Shown here: positions 16,971 through 25,628 of the stretch, piece after piece
How positions within the stretch are numbered: the first letter of the stretch is position 1
Layout: the number at the start of each line of letters is the position of its first letter
Assembly: GCA_937906945.1 (NCBI GenBank)
Contig: CALCUE010000035.1
Span: 62,001-126,000 of the forward strand
Source: an uncultured Clostridia bacterium
Lineage (GTDB): Bacteria > Bacillota > Clostridia > Oscillospirales > Ruminococcaceae
Reading direction: 5' to 3'
DNA length: 64,000 bases
Notes under the pieces: generated by a model
The model's database searches: none
Told to the model about the DNA's origin: nothing
What the model saw: only the letters and a program-made list of their open reading frames with translations
Program-made: the position numbers and the translations under genes

Positions 16971-18008
16971 TCATTCCGTTGCCGGCTCCAAAAGGGTCAA
17001 CGTCTTGTTTTCCGCGTCCAGACGGTACCGAAGTCCGAGCGGAAAAACGCCGATGGGTTCGGCGTGCCCCACGTTGACGTTATAAAGGATCGGAAGCTCC
17101 GGATGACCGGCCTCTTTTCCGACGACTTTACGATAGACCTCTTTATAGGGCTCGTATTTGCTCCGCCTGGCCGGTTTTCCGACCACGATCCCCTTGATCT
17201 TATCAAAAATTCCCTGCGCGGCCAGGTTCCGCAAAATCCACATCAGGCAGTCGCAGGACATATCCATTTCACTGGTCTCCAAAAGGAGGATTTTTCCGTC
17301 CCAATCCTCGGGCCAAAGCTTTGTTCCCAAAAGCTCGATGAAAACGTCCAGACAGCCGCCCAGAAGCTCCCCTTCCACAACACCGCCGCCGGAGATCACC
17401 TCGTAGCCGATCTCCTCCGGATGATAGGGCTTTTCCACGCCTATATTTTTTTCGTCCCACCAGATCTTTTCGTCCTCGTCATCGTACCAATAAGGGGCGG
17501 AAGGAATGTCCAGCGTCGGTTTCGGCTCGAAAAGCGTATTTTTGATCGCCGCCAGCGTGTAATCGTTGATTTTTACGTATTCCGAAAAGTTAGTCAGAAT
17601 ACTGGCGCCGTAATAGGAGACGATCCCGGCTTTGTGAAGCATCATATGGTTGGTGGTGGTGTCGGAAAAGCCGGTGAAGATCTTGGGGTTGTTTCGCAGA
17701 ACGTCAAAGTCGATATAAGGCAGAAGCCGGATGGTGTCGTCGCCGCCGATGGCGGAAAAAACCGCCTTGATCTCCGGATCACGGAAAGCTTCCATAAAAT
17801 CAGCGGCTCTTGCCTCGGGGTGTTCGTCCAGATAGACCCTGCCTTTCAAGGCGTTGGGCATGGGAACGACCGTAAGGCCAAAATCCCGCTCCAATCGCTC
17901 TTTGGCGATGTCATAGCGGTGAAGCGCCCAGGGTTCCCCCAATGTTCCGCTCGAAAGGCTCACAATGGCGACCTTGTCGCCCGGTTTCAGATGGTTCGGT
18001 TTGATCAA
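16971..18008 (-). CDS. S66 family LD-carboxypeptidase / MccF-like peptidase
   Basis: Serine peptidase of the S66 family, which trims murein tetrapeptides or hydrolyses microcin C-type compounds. The 345 residues include the N-terminal LKPGDKVAIVSLSSG, the nucleophile region FSAIGGDDTIRLLPYID, FTGFSDTTTNHMML and the C-terminal catalytic segments ILLLETSEMD and NVNVGHAEPIGVFPLG. Length and layout are closest to the MccF-like subgroup. I chose the TTG at AGGAGG plus 8 bp; a GTG three codons upstream sits on the ribosome binding site and is unlikely. Confidence 0.85.
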   Translation of the reverse strand: MIKPNHLKPGDKVAIVSLSSGTLGEPWALHRYDIAKERLERDFGLTVVPMPNALKGRVYLDEHPEARAADFMEAFRDPEIKAVFSAIGGDDTIRLLPYIDFDVLRNNPKIFTGFSDTTTNHMMLHKAGIVSYYGASILTNFSEYVKINDYTLAAIKNTLFEPKPTLDIPSAPYWYDDEDEKIWWDEKNIGVEKPYHPEEIGYEVISGGGVVEGELLGGCLDVFIELLGTKLWPEDWDGKILLLETSEMDMSCDCLMWILRNLAAQGIFDKIKGIVVGKPARRSKYEPYKEVYRKVVGKEAGHPELPILYNVNVGHAEPIGVFPLGLRYRLDAENKTLTLLEPATE

Positions 18009-18029
18009 TCCAAACACCTCCTTTTTTCC

Positions 18030-18058
18030 ATTCTATCATAGTCCTAAAATTTTATCAA
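18030..18058 (-). promoter_or_regulatory. Promoter of S66 peptidase gene
   Basis: TTGATA and TAGAAT at 17 bp on the minus strand, about 22 bp ahead of the start. Confidence 0.6.
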
Positions 18059-18073
18059 TCCCGCAAAACTGTC

Positions 18074-18102
18074 TTGACAAAACCATCACCAAGTGGTACG
18101 AT
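18074..18102 (+). promoter_or_regulatory. Promoter of the thrS leader
   Basis: TTGACA and TACGAT at 17 bp, placing the transcript start near 18109, just ahead of the T-box. Confidence 0.75.
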
Positions 18103-18108
18103 GATTTT

Positions 18109-18355
18109 AATATTTCAAATCGTTGATGGGGAACCTGAAGCGGATTTTTGTCCCAGAGAGAGCGCCGTTTTTCTGGAAGGCGCTTGTCAAAACCGTGGAT
18201 CACCAGCCCCGGAGTGTCGGTAAGCCCTATGGCGAACCGAACGGTCCTTCGCCACGTTACGGCGGAACTTTGAGTGCGGATTTTTTCCGTAATTAGGGTG
18301 GAACCGTGGAGTTTTATGAACTTCGCCCCTTGGTAAGAGGGACGGAGTTTTTTTT
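18109..18355 (+). promoter_or_regulatory. Threonine T-box leader of thrS
   Basis: Uncharged tRNA-Thr binding should favour the antiterminator and allow thrS transcription. Visible are the conserved T-box AGGGTGGAACCG (18294-18305), an AGAGAG-type stem I apical region, and the base helix GGGG/CCCC enclosing a specifier loop with ACC (18202-18204), a threonine codon. A terminator hairpin (18319-18355), with AACTTCG..CGGAGTT pairing, is followed by eight T. Confidence 0.9.
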
Positions 18356-18397
18356 ATTTTCCGCCCCGAAAAAATCAAAAAAACGGGAGGCAATACT

Positions 18398-20338
18398 ATG
18401 GTTAAAGTATCCCTTCGTGGCGACGTCCACGAATTTGAAAACGGCGTAACGCCTTACGCCATTGCCCAAAGCATCAGTGCCGGTTTGGCCCGGATCGCCT
18501 GTGCCGCTAAAATCGACGGTGTCGGCTGCGACCTTCGCACCCCCATCGAAAAGGACTGCGAAGTCGAAATTCTGACCTTCGACGATCCTTACGGCAAAAA
18601 AGCTTTCTGGCACACCACCAGCCACGTCATGGCGCAGGCGGTCCTCCACCTGTTCCCTAACGCCAAATTCTCCATCGGCCCGGCTATCGACAATGGTTTC
18701 TATTATGACTTCGACGTCGATCATCCCTTCACCGCCGACGATCTTGCCAAAATCGAAGAGGAAATGGGCAAGATCATCAAAACCGGTCTGGAACTCAACC
18801 GCTGCACCATGTCCGCCGACGAAGCCAAAGAGCTGATGGCCGATCAGCCCTATAAAATCGAACTCATTGAGGAGCACGCCGGAAAAGGCGAAACCCTCAG
18901 CTTCTATAAACAGGGTGATTTCACCGAGCTTTGCGCCGGTCCGCACCTGATGAACATCGCTCCGATCAAGGCCTTCAAACTCACCTCCACCACCGGCGCT
19001 TACTGGAGAGGTTCCGAAAAGAACAAAATGCTCTCCCGTATCTACGGCATTTCCTTCCCGAAGAAAGCCGAACTGGAAGCCTATCTCGAAGCCGTTGAGG
19101 ACGCCAAACGCCGCGACCACAACGTCCTTGGCCGTCAGCTCAAATATTTCTGCAACAGCGATTACATCGGCCAGGGTCTTCCGTGCCTGATGCCGAAAGG
19201 CGCCAAGCTCTTCCAGATCCTCAACCGCTATATCCAGGATAAAGAGGAATATGAGTACGGCTATGTCATGACCAGAACACCGCTCATGGCTAAATCCGAC
19301 CTTTATAAAGTCTCCGGTCACTGGGGTCACTATAAAGAGAATATGTTCGTCCTCGGCGACGAGGAAAAGGACAAAGAGGTCTTCGCCCTTCGTCCGATGA
19401 CCTGCCCGTTCCAGTATCAGGTCTATCTCAACGACAAACACTCCTACCGCGATCTGCCGATCCGCTATGGCGAGACTTCGACCCTCTTCCGCAACGAGGC
19501 TTCCGGCGAGATGCACGGCCTTATCCGTGTCCGCCAGTTCACCATCACCGAGGGTCACCTCATCCTTCGTCCGGATCAGCTCGAAGCGGAGTTCGCCAAC
19601 TGCCTTAAACTCTGCAAAGAGGTCATGACCGACGTCGGCCTCTATGAAGACCTTACCTTCCGCTTCTCCAAATGGGATCCCAACGACAAAGAAAAATATG
19701 AAGGCACGCCCGAGATGTGGGAAGAGGCCGAAAGCACCATGCGCAAGATCCTCAACGACCTTGAAGTTCCTTATACCGAGGCCGCCGGTGAAGCCGCTTT
19801 CTATGGCCCGAAGCTCGATATCCAGGGCAAGAACGTCTATGGCAAGGAAGACACCCTTGTCACCATCCAGATCGACATGATGCTGGCGAAACGCTTCGGC
19901 ATGACCTATACCGACCAGAACAACCAGCAGGTCTATCCGTACATTATCCACCGCACCAGCCTTGGCTGCTATGAGCGCACCATCGCCATGCTCATCGAAA
20001 AATACGCCGGCGCTATGCCTGCCTGGCTTGCTCCGGAACAGGTTCGCGTCCTTCCGATCAACGCCGACCAGAACGATTACGCCGAGGAAGTCCGCAAACA
20101 GCTCTTCAAAGCCGGTTTCCGTGCCACCGCCGATCTGCGGGACGAAAACTTCAAGATCAAAGTCCGTGACGGTCAGCTTGAAAAGATCCCGTATATGCTC
20201 GTCGTCGGCGCCAACGAAATGGCCGAAGGCACCGTCTCCGTCCGTTCCCGCAAAGAGGGCAAGACCGTCGGTGTCGTTCCGCTGTCCCAGTTCATTGCCG
20301 ATCTTCATGTTGAAGTCGATAACAAAGTCTGCAAATAA
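18398..20338 (+). CDS. thrS: Threonyl-tRNA synthetase
   Basis: Class II synthetase attaching threonine to tRNA-Thr, full length at 646 residues. Domains in order are the N-terminal TGS (MVKVSLRGDVHEFENGVTPY), the editing domain with HxxxH (HTTSHVMAQA) and a later C/H zinc site (LCAGPHL), the catalytic core with motif 2 (FRNEASGEMHGLIRVRQFT) and motif 3 (HRTSLGCYERTIAMLIE), and the C-terminal anticodon-binding domain. GGGAGG precedes the start. Controlled by the T-box leader directly upstream. Confidence 0.98.
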   Translation: MVKVSLRGDVHEFENGVTPYAIAQSISAGLARIACAAKIDGVGCDLRTPIEKDCEVEILTFDDPYGKKAFWHTTSHVMAQAVLHLFPNAKFSIGPAIDNGFYYDFDVDHPFTADDLAKIEEEMGKIIKTGLELNRCTMSADEAKELMADQPYKIELIEEHAGKGETLSFYKQGDFTELCAGPHLMNIAPIKAFKLTSTTGAYWRGSEKNKMLSRIYGISFPKKAELEAYLEAVEDAKRRDHNVLGRQLKYFCNSDYIGQGLPCLMPKGAKLFQILNRYIQDKEEYEYGYVMTRTPLMAKSDLYKVSGHWGHYKENMFVLGDEEKDKEVFALRPMTCPFQYQVYLNDKHSYRDLPIRYGETSTLFRNEASGEMHGLIRVRQFTITEGHLILRPDQLEAEFANCLKLCKEVMTDVGLYEDLTFRFSKWDPNDKEKYEGTPEMWEEAESTMRKILNDLEVPYTEAAGEAAFYGPKLDIQGKNVYGKEDTLVTIQIDMMLAKRFGMTYTDQNNQQVYPYIIHRTSLGCYERTIAMLIEKYAGAMPAWLAPEQVRVLPINADQNDYAEEVRKQLFKAGFRATADLRDENFKIKVRDGQLEKIPYMLVVGANEMAEGTVSVRSRKEGKTVGVVPLSQFIADLHVEVDNKVCK

Positions 20339-20350
20339 AATTCCCACGCG

Positions 20351-20380
20351 AAAAGGCCTCCCGTACGGGAGGCCTTTTTT
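20351..20380 (+). terminator. Terminator of thrS
   Basis: AAAAGGCCTCCC/GGGAGGCCTTTT stem with a GTAC loop, ending in T6. Confidence 0.9.
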
Positions 20381-20386
20381 GTGTAT

Positions 20387-20417
20387 AAAAAAGCCGGAAC
20401 CGAAGTTCCGGCTTTTT
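20387..20417 (-). terminator. Terminator of rny
   Basis: AAGCCGGAAC/GTTCCGGCTT with a 4-nt loop and A6 on the left, giving a T tract for the minus strand after rny. Confidence 0.85.
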
Positions 20418-20422
20418 GTTTT

Positions 20423-22033
20423 TTATTTCGCGTAATCGACGGCGCGGCTTTCGCGGACCAGATGCACTTTGATCTGTCCCGGATATTCCAGTTCGTCCTC
20501 GATCTTTTCGGCGATGTTGCGGGCCAGAAGTACCATCTGATCGTCGTCGATGAGTTCCGGTTTGACGCAGATGCGCACTTCCCGTCCGGCCTGGATGGCG
20601 AAGCAGTTGTCAACGCCCTCAAAGGAACCGGCGATCTCCTCAAGCTTCTCAAGACGCTTGATATAGTTCTCGAGATTTTCCCGACGGGCGCCCGGTCTGG
20701 CGGCGGAAATGGCGTCCGCCGCCTGGACGAGCCAGGCAACGGTGGTCTTGGGCTCCACGTCGTTGTGATGCGCCTCAATGGCGTGAATGACGGCGTCGGG
20801 CTCTTTATACTTCTTGGCGACGTCCACGCCGATAGTGACGTGGCTGCCTTCGATCTCATGGGTCAGCGCTTTGCCGATATCATGAAGCAAACCGGCTCTC
20901 CGTGCGGTGTTCACATCGACGCCGCCCATTTCGTTCGCCAGCATACCGGCGATCTGGGAAACCTCGATGGAGTGCTGGAGCACGTTCTGGCCATAACTGG
21001 TGCGGTAACGCATCCGTCCGAGAAGACGGACCAGTTCCGGCGCAAGACCGTGAACGCCGCATTCCAGAACGGCCCGTTCGCCGTCCTGCTTGATCTTGGC
21101 GTCCACCTCACGGCGGGCTTTTTCAACGGTCTCCTCAATTCTGGTCGGATGAATACGACCATCCTGGATCAGTTTTTCAAGGCTCAGCCGAGCGATCTCC
21201 CGGCGCACCGGGTCAAAGCTCGAAAGGGTGATGGCTTCCGGCGTATCGTCGATGATCAGATCGACGCCGGTCAGCGTTTCGAGGGTGCGGATATTGCGTC
21301 CCTCACGGCCAATGATGCGGCCTTTCATTTCGTCGCTCGGCAGCGGCACCACGGAAACGGTGGCTTCCGCCACATAATCCGGCGCGCAGCGGGCAACGGC
21401 GGTTCCCATGATCTCCCGGGCTTTTTCTTCCGCCTCATCCTTGAGCTGCTGCTCATACTGCATCAGGCGCAGCGCCTTTTCATGGGCCAGTTTGCCATCC
21501 ATTTCGGCAAGGAGCTGGTTTCTCGCCTGTTCCTCCGTATAACCGGAAATGCGTTCGAGCATCTCGAACTGGCTTTTTTTGATCTGTTCCGCTTCCGCAA
21601 GACGAGCTTCGGCGGTCTGGACTTTTTCCTGAATGGCTTCCTCTTTTTTATCGAGGTTATCCGATTTTTTATCGAGGGATTCCTCTTTCTGCTGCAGACG
21701 GTGCTCTTGGCGCTGAACTTCCGCGCGGCGGTCTTTCAGCTCTTTCTCCGCGTCAGAGCGGAGCTTATGGATCTCATCTTTGGCTTCAACAAGGGCTTCT
21801 TTTTTACGGCTTTCGGCTGTTTTGATTGATTCGTTTACAATACGTCTCGCTTCTTCTTCGGCGGAACCCAGTTCCGCTTCCGCAACTTTGCGTCTATATG
21901 CAACGCCCAAAGGGAAGGCGATTACCAAACCAACGACCAAAGCAACGATACCGACGATCACGCAGGCCAGAATATCACTGGAGGTCAGACCTCCGAAAAT
22001 ACTCAGCCTTTGGATTAGGGTCATAAGTTCCAT
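20423..22033 (-). CDS. rny: Ribonuclease Y
   Basis: Membrane-anchored endoribonuclease that initiates mRNA decay in Firmicutes. The 536 residues start with one transmembrane helix (about 20-42), then a long coiled coil (about 50-200), a KH RNA-binding domain (KGRIIGREGRNIRTLE) and an HD metal-binding nuclease domain (GLLHDIGKALTHEIEGSH). The C-terminal region is conserved. The start codon lies 11 bp from AAAGGA; a second ATG four codons in is possible. Transcribed alone from a consensus promoter. Confidence 0.96.
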   Translation of the reverse strand: MELMTLIQRLSIFGGLTSSDILACVIVGIVALVVGLVIAFPLGVAYRRKVAEAELGSAEEEARRIVNESIKTAESRKKEALVEAKDEIHKLRSDAEKELKDRRAEVQRQEHRLQQKEESLDKKSDNLDKKEEAIQEKVQTAEARLAEAEQIKKSQFEMLERISGYTEEQARNQLLAEMDGKLAHEKALRLMQYEQQLKDEAEEKAREIMGTAVARCAPDYVAEATVSVVPLPSDEMKGRIIGREGRNIRTLETLTGVDLIIDDTPEAITLSSFDPVRREIARLSLEKLIQDGRIHPTRIEETVEKARREVDAKIKQDGERAVLECGVHGLAPELVRLLGRMRYRTSYGQNVLQHSIEVSQIAGMLANEMGGVDVNTARRAGLLHDIGKALTHEIEGSHVTIGVDVAKKYKEPDAVIHAIEAHHNDVEPKTTVAWLVQAADAISAARPGARRENLENYIKRLEKLEEIAGSFEGVDNCFAIQAGREVRICVKPELIDDDQMVLLARNIAEKIEDELEYPGQIKVHLVRESRAVDYAK

Positions 22034-22104
22034 TGGCGAAAATATTCCTTTCTATATATTAAATGTGTTCCCTGTTTAGGCACAGAATAACACATATTAT
22101 ATAT

Positions 22105-22133
22105 ATAATAAACGAAAAGCGAGCGTCTGTCAA
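22105..22133 (-). promoter_or_regulatory. Sigma-A promoter of rny
   Basis: Consensus TTGACA and TATTAT at 17 bp on the minus strand, 72 bp ahead of rny. Confidence 0.85.
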
Positions 22134-22166
22134 GAAAATTTCGGTCTTCCCTCTCTTTTCTTTTAA

Positions 22167-22200
22167 AAAATGGAGATTTGACCAGCCAAATCTCCATTTT
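22167..22200. terminator. Strong 14-bp hairpin, bidirectional terminator
   Basis: Perfect arms AAAATGGAGATTTG and CAAATCTCCATTTT with a 6-nt loop and T runs for both strands. It would stop minus-strand transcription reaching rny's promoter. Confidence 0.75.
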
Positions 22201-22208
22201 CCCACATT

Positions 22209-22230
22209 TTATATACTTTATAGTATTATA
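22209..22230. repeat. Palindromic intergenic motif, copy 1
   Basis: Arms TTATATACT and AGTATTATA around TTAT. A copy with the same arms in opposite order lies at 53119-53140. Function unknown; it could be an operator. Confidence 0.5.
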
Positions 22231-22281
22231 TTTTAAAATAAAATTCTTTTTATTCACCCGTCTTTGACCGAAATTTCCGTC

Positions 22282-22310
22282 AAAAAAGCCCTCCCATCGG
22301 GAGGGCTTTT
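22282..22310 (-). terminator. Terminator of GNAT-like gene
   Basis: GCCCTCCC/GGGAGGGC stem with a 3-nt loop, then T6 on the minus strand, just after the stop. Confidence 0.85.
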
Positions 22311-22313
22311 CCA

Positions 22314-22727
22314 TTAACGATAGCGATAGGTTGCGTAGTAGGAAGTTTGTCCGGGAAGGCTTTCTCCGATCTCCGTCGTATAGAAGCCGTAATTTTCATA
22401 GAAGGAAACTTCGTCTTCGGTCACTTCTCCGACGATGGCCTTCGGCTTCAGATCTTCCAAAATAAAATCCAGAAGGTTTTTGCGGATATCCTCCTCACCG
22501 AAATCGGCACTGATCCCGAGGTTCAGAATAGAGACCGCGTCCCGGGTCGCCAAACTGATCAAAGCAAATCCATAGATCGTACCCGACTCCGCGATATAAA
22601 GTTTGACGTCGCCCATGTGGCAAACGCCGTCCGCCGCTTCTCCCAATCCTCGGACTCCAAAAAAGTCCTTCTCTTTCAGACTTTCATATTCCGGTCCGTC
22701 GATCGGCACTTCTCTAACTGTAATCAT
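22314..22727 (-). CDS. GNAT-like acetyltransferase domain protein
   Basis: The 137 residues resemble a small GNAT fold: a central hydrophobic strand (GTIYGFALISLA) leads into SILNLGISADFGEEDIRKNLLDFIL, where GNATs bind acetyl-CoA, and a late SFYENYGFYTTE segment resembles the family's FYxxxGF motif. The canonical R/Q-x-x-G-x-G/A loop is not clear, so activity is uncertain. The start is weakly supported (GAGGA only 2-3 bp from ATG). Monocistronic. Confidence 0.65.
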   Translation of the reverse strand: MITVREVPIDGPEYESLKEKDFFGVRGLGEAADGVCHMGDVKLYIAESGTIYGFALISLATRDAVSILNLGISADFGEEDIRKNLLDFILEDLKPKAIVGEVTEDEVSFYENYGFYTTEIGESLPGQTSYYATYRYR

Positions 22728-22763
22728 TTCCTCATCGGCTTTCTATCAAAAATAACGTCTTTA

Positions 22764-22791
22764 ATCATACGACTTTTTTCGAAAAAATCAA
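22764..22791 (-). promoter_or_regulatory. Possible promoter of GNAT-like gene
   Basis: TTGATT and TATGAT with 16 bp between, minus strand, 37 bp ahead of the start. Confidence 0.5.
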
Positions 22792-22816
22792 GATTATTTT
22801 ATAGAAAAACCAAAAA

Positions 22817-23809
22817 TTATTTTTCTTTGTTTTTTACGAAAATTTTGGCGATCTCCCAAAGGGCGGCAAAGAGAACCGCCGCCACCGGCCAGATGATCCA
22901 GCTCCGATCCCAGTTCATAAAATAGAAGCTGATTCCGAGATAAATCGCTGTCACCAAACACCAATAAATTCCCGACAGCGGCGACAGCTTATTCTCCTGT
23001 CTTTTGGCTTTTTTGGTATAGTCGCCCTCCTGTAAAAGCTTTTCCGTAGCCTCATTTTTTATTGCGGCCACCACTATGAGGAAAACGCCGACGGCTACCA
23101 TTATTAAAAGAAGGCAGACCGAAACAATTTCGATAAAAGGATCCTCGCCAAAAGCAAGGGACAAAAAGAGCGGCAGCGGTGACAAAACACAAAGAGTTAT
23201 TCCAGCGGCGATCCGAAAAATAAAAGAATCTTTTTCCTGTTTCTGCCGTTCTTTGACCATACCGGCAACGCCATATTCCAGTTCCAGTATTTCTTTTTCC
23301 CACCGATCATATTCATCCAATTTTATGCCATTGACCACAAAAAGTGCCACCGCGGCGGCTACCAGTAGAATAAGCGCCGTAAGGCCGATCCCCGTAGCCA
23401 ATCCCTCACCGATAGCCAGTTTCCCGGCTTCGGCACAGCCGATCAGAAAAATCAGTGCTACCGGGGAAAGGATACAAAGAGAAACGCCGAACGCGATCTT
23501 CGGAGCGGTTTCTTTCACCGCTGCCAGATAGGACGACGCCTCCTCCATCGATATACGGCAGACTTCCCCTTCCGCATCATTCTCTCTTTCCTCCACATAT
23601 TCTGCTTCTTCCAATTCGTCTTTTAGAAGGAAATCGGTGGAAACGCCGAAAATTCTGGCCATCAGAAGAATTTTGTCGAGCTCCGGAACGGACTGGGCGC
23701 CTTCCCATTTGGAAACGGACTGGCGGGAAACGCCCATTTTTTCCGCGAATTCCTCCTGCGACCAACCATTCTTTTTTCGTAACAAAATAATTTTATCCGC
23801 TAAGATCAT
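22817..23809 (-). CDS. XRE-family regulator with membrane domain
   Basis: The 330-residue protein opens with a helix-turn-helix domain (ILLRKKNGWSQEEFAEKMGVSRQSVSKWEG, residues about 8-37). It continues through an acidic linker and then about six transmembrane helices in two similar pairs plus a C-terminal pair (GVSLCILSPVALIFLIG is echoed by GITLCVLSPLPLFLSLA, an internal repeat). Such membrane-tethered XRE proteins are common in Clostridia and may sense envelope stress; the target here is unknown. AAGGAG sets the start. Confidence 0.85.
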   Translation of the reverse strand: MILADKIILLRKKNGWSQEEFAEKMGVSRQSVSKWEGAQSVPELDKILLMARIFGVSTDFLLKDELEEAEYVEERENDAEGEVCRISMEEASSYLAAVKETAPKIAFGVSLCILSPVALIFLIGCAEAGKLAIGEGLATGIGLTALILLVAAAVALFVVNGIKLDEYDRWEKEILELEYGVAGMVKERQKQEKDSFIFRIAAGITLCVLSPLPLFLSLAFGEDPFIEIVSVCLLLIMVAVGVFLIVVAAIKNEATEKLLQEGDYTKKAKRQENKLSPLSGIYWCLVTAIYLGISFYFMNWDRSWIIWPVAAVLFAALWEIAKIFVKNKEK

Positions 23810-23962
23810 TGTTTTTTTCTCCTTGTTTTCTGCGAATTCAAAAAGGCGTTTTCTCTCGCCTTTCCGACTTTGATTATAGCGAAATTCCCGTTTGCGAAAC
23901 ACCAAACAGCCTTGGAAATTTGTCAACCGGCGGTTGCGCCCGCTGTTTTTTTGCCGTTTTAC

Positions 23963-23995
23963 CAAAAAACGGCGGTGGAGTTTCCTCCACCGCCG
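23963..23995 (-). terminator. Terminator of glyS
   Basis: GGCGGTGGAG/CTCCACCGCC with a TTTC loop and T6 on the minus strand, directly after glyS. Confidence 0.9.
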
Positions 23996-24009
23996 CCGGA
24001 AAATCTTTT

Positions 24010-25386
24010 TTAGAAAGCGATTTTTTCCTCAATGTATTTGACAAGGTCAGCAATGGGCATCCGCACCTGCTCCATGGTGTCACGGTCACGAACGGTCACG
24101 CAGCCGTCGTTTTCGGAATCGAAGTCGTAGGTGATGCAAAGCGGCGTACCGATCTCGTCTTCCCGGCGATACCGTTTACCAATGGAACCGGCTTCGTCGT
24201 AATCGACCATGAAGTGTTTGGCCAGTTCATCGTGGATCTTAAGAGCCGGCTCGCTGAGCTTTTTGGAAAGCGGAAGAACAGCGGCTTTGAACGGAGCCAG
24301 CGCCGGATGGAGATGCATGACGACACGGGTGTCGTTATCACCGACCTGTTCCTCGTCGTAAGCGTCGCAAAGGAAGGCCAGCGCCATACGGTCGGCGCCG
24401 AGGGACGGTTCGACAACGTAAGGAATATAGCGTTCGTTGGTCTCCGGGTCGAAGTAATCGAGGGTCTGACCACAGAATTTGCTGTGCTGAGAAAGGTCGT
24501 AATCGGTCCGGTCGGCAACGCCCCAAAGCTCGCCCCAACCAAACGGGAAGAGGAACTCAAAGTCCGTGGTACCGACGGAATAGAAGGAAAGCTCCTCCGG
24601 AGAATGGTCACGGCGGCGAATATTCTCTTTCGTCATGCCGAGACGGAGCAGCCAGTTTTCGCAATAATCTTTCCAGTAGGCGAACCAGTCAAGGTCGGTG
24701 CCCGGTTTGCAGAAGAATTCCAGTTCCATCTGCTCGAACTCACGGGTACGGAAGGTGAAGTTACCGGGAGTGATCTCGTTACGGAAGGATTTACCGACCT
24801 GGCCGATGCCGAAGGGGATCTTTTTACGGGTGGTACGCTGTACGTTCTCGAAGTTGACGAAAATGCCCTGCGCGGTCTCCGGACGGAGATAGATCTGGTT
24901 CTTCGCGTCTTCGGTAACGCCCTGGAAGGTCTTGAACATCAGGTTGAAGGAACGGATATCGGTGAAATCGTGGCCGCCGCAGTTGGGGCAGACAATGTTT
25001 TTCTCATCGACAAAAGCGCGCATCCGGTCGAATTCCCAACCTTCGGGAGAAATACCGGTCTGTTCCTCAATGAGTTTATCGGCTCTGTGTCTGGTTTTGC
25101 AGGACTTGCAGTCCATCAGCGGGTCAGAAAAGCCGCCGACGTGACCGGAAGCGACCCATACCTGCGGGTTCATCAGGATCGCGGCGTCCAATCCAACATT
25201 ATAGGGGCTCTCCTGAATGAAGGCCTTCCACCAGGCGCGTTTGACGTTGTTTTTGAATTCAACGCCCAAAGGGCCGTAGTCCCAGGTGTTGGAAAGTCCG
25301 CCGTAGATTTCGGAACCGGCATAGACGTATCCGCGGTTTTTACAAAGGGCAACGATCTTATCCATCGTTTTTTCGGTAGCTAACAT
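24010..25386 (-). CDS. glyS: Glycyl-tRNA synthetase (single-chain type)
   Basis: Class IIa synthetase of the dimeric alpha2 kind, charging tRNA-Gly; 458 residues. Features are the N-terminal KIVALCKNRGYVYAGSEIYGG, two CxxC-type zinc contacts (DCKSCKTRHRADKLI and IVCPNCGG), motif 2 (FRNEITPGNFTFRTREFEQMELEFF) and motif 3 with a late GADRMALAFLCDAY. The C-terminal anticodon-binding domain ends VKYIEEKIAF. The start was chosen at the ATG 9 bp after AAGGAG rather than the overlapping GTG. No T-box; a promoter lies close upstream. Confidence 0.97.
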   Translation of the reverse strand: MLATEKTMDKIVALCKNRGYVYAGSEIYGGLSNTWDYGPLGVEFKNNVKRAWWKAFIQESPYNVGLDAAILMNPQVWVASGHVGGFSDPLMDCKSCKTRHRADKLIEEQTGISPEGWEFDRMRAFVDEKNIVCPNCGGHDFTDIRSFNLMFKTFQGVTEDAKNQIYLRPETAQGIFVNFENVQRTTRKKIPFGIGQVGKSFRNEITPGNFTFRTREFEQMELEFFCKPGTDLDWFAYWKDYCENWLLRLGMTKENIRRRDHSPEELSFYSVGTTDFEFLFPFGWGELWGVADRTDYDLSQHSKFCGQTLDYFDPETNERYIPYVVEPSLGADRMALAFLCDAYDEEQVGDNDTRVVMHLHPALAPFKAAVLPLSKKLSEPALKIHDELAKHFMVDYDEAGSIGKRYRREDEIGTPLCITYDFDSENDGCVTVRDRDTMEQVRMPIADLVKYIEEKIAF

Positions 25387-25430
25387 TTTTAACACTCCTT
25401 CACTTTTGTATAGTGAAATTATACATACTT

Positions 25431-25459
25431 ATCATATTCTTTTCTTACTCATAAGTCAA
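25431..25459 (-). promoter_or_regulatory. Sigma-A promoter of glyS
   Basis: TTGACT and TATGAT at 17 bp on the minus strand, 45 bp ahead of glyS. Confidence 0.75.
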
Positions 25460-25512
25460 GCCGAAAGCGGAAAACTCCCATTTTTTCTTTCCGAAGAAAA
25501 TCCGTTCCTTCC

Positions 25513-25541
25513 TTGACAATTCCCTTTAATAAGTATAATAT
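25513..25541 (+). promoter_or_regulatory. Promoter of yicC-remA-gmk-rpoZ-coaBC
   Basis: TTGACA and TAATAT at 17 bp (an overlapping TATAAT sits at 15 bp). The 5' UTR is about 80 nt. Confidence 0.75.
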
Positions 25542-25628
25542 TATAAGTTAGTATATTATTCATTTCTATCAAGAGCAAAAATAATATACCCCCTGAACAC
25601 AAGTATCATTGAAAGGAAGAACCAAGTT

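Larger units (their letters stand above)
22136..22276. repeat. Inverted-repeat bounded intergenic segment
   Basis: AAATTTCGGTC (22136-22146) and GACCGAAATTT (22266-22276) are perfect 11-bp inverted copies enclosing an AT-rich stretch with no gene. Inside is a strong hairpin (22167-22200) and a separate palindrome (22209-22230). Confidence 0.55.

Noticed and set aside
18314..20347. 677-codon minus-strand frame opposite thrS
   Set aside because: Antisense shadow of ThrS. The high codon bias of thrS keeps the opposite frame open; no motif or start signal.
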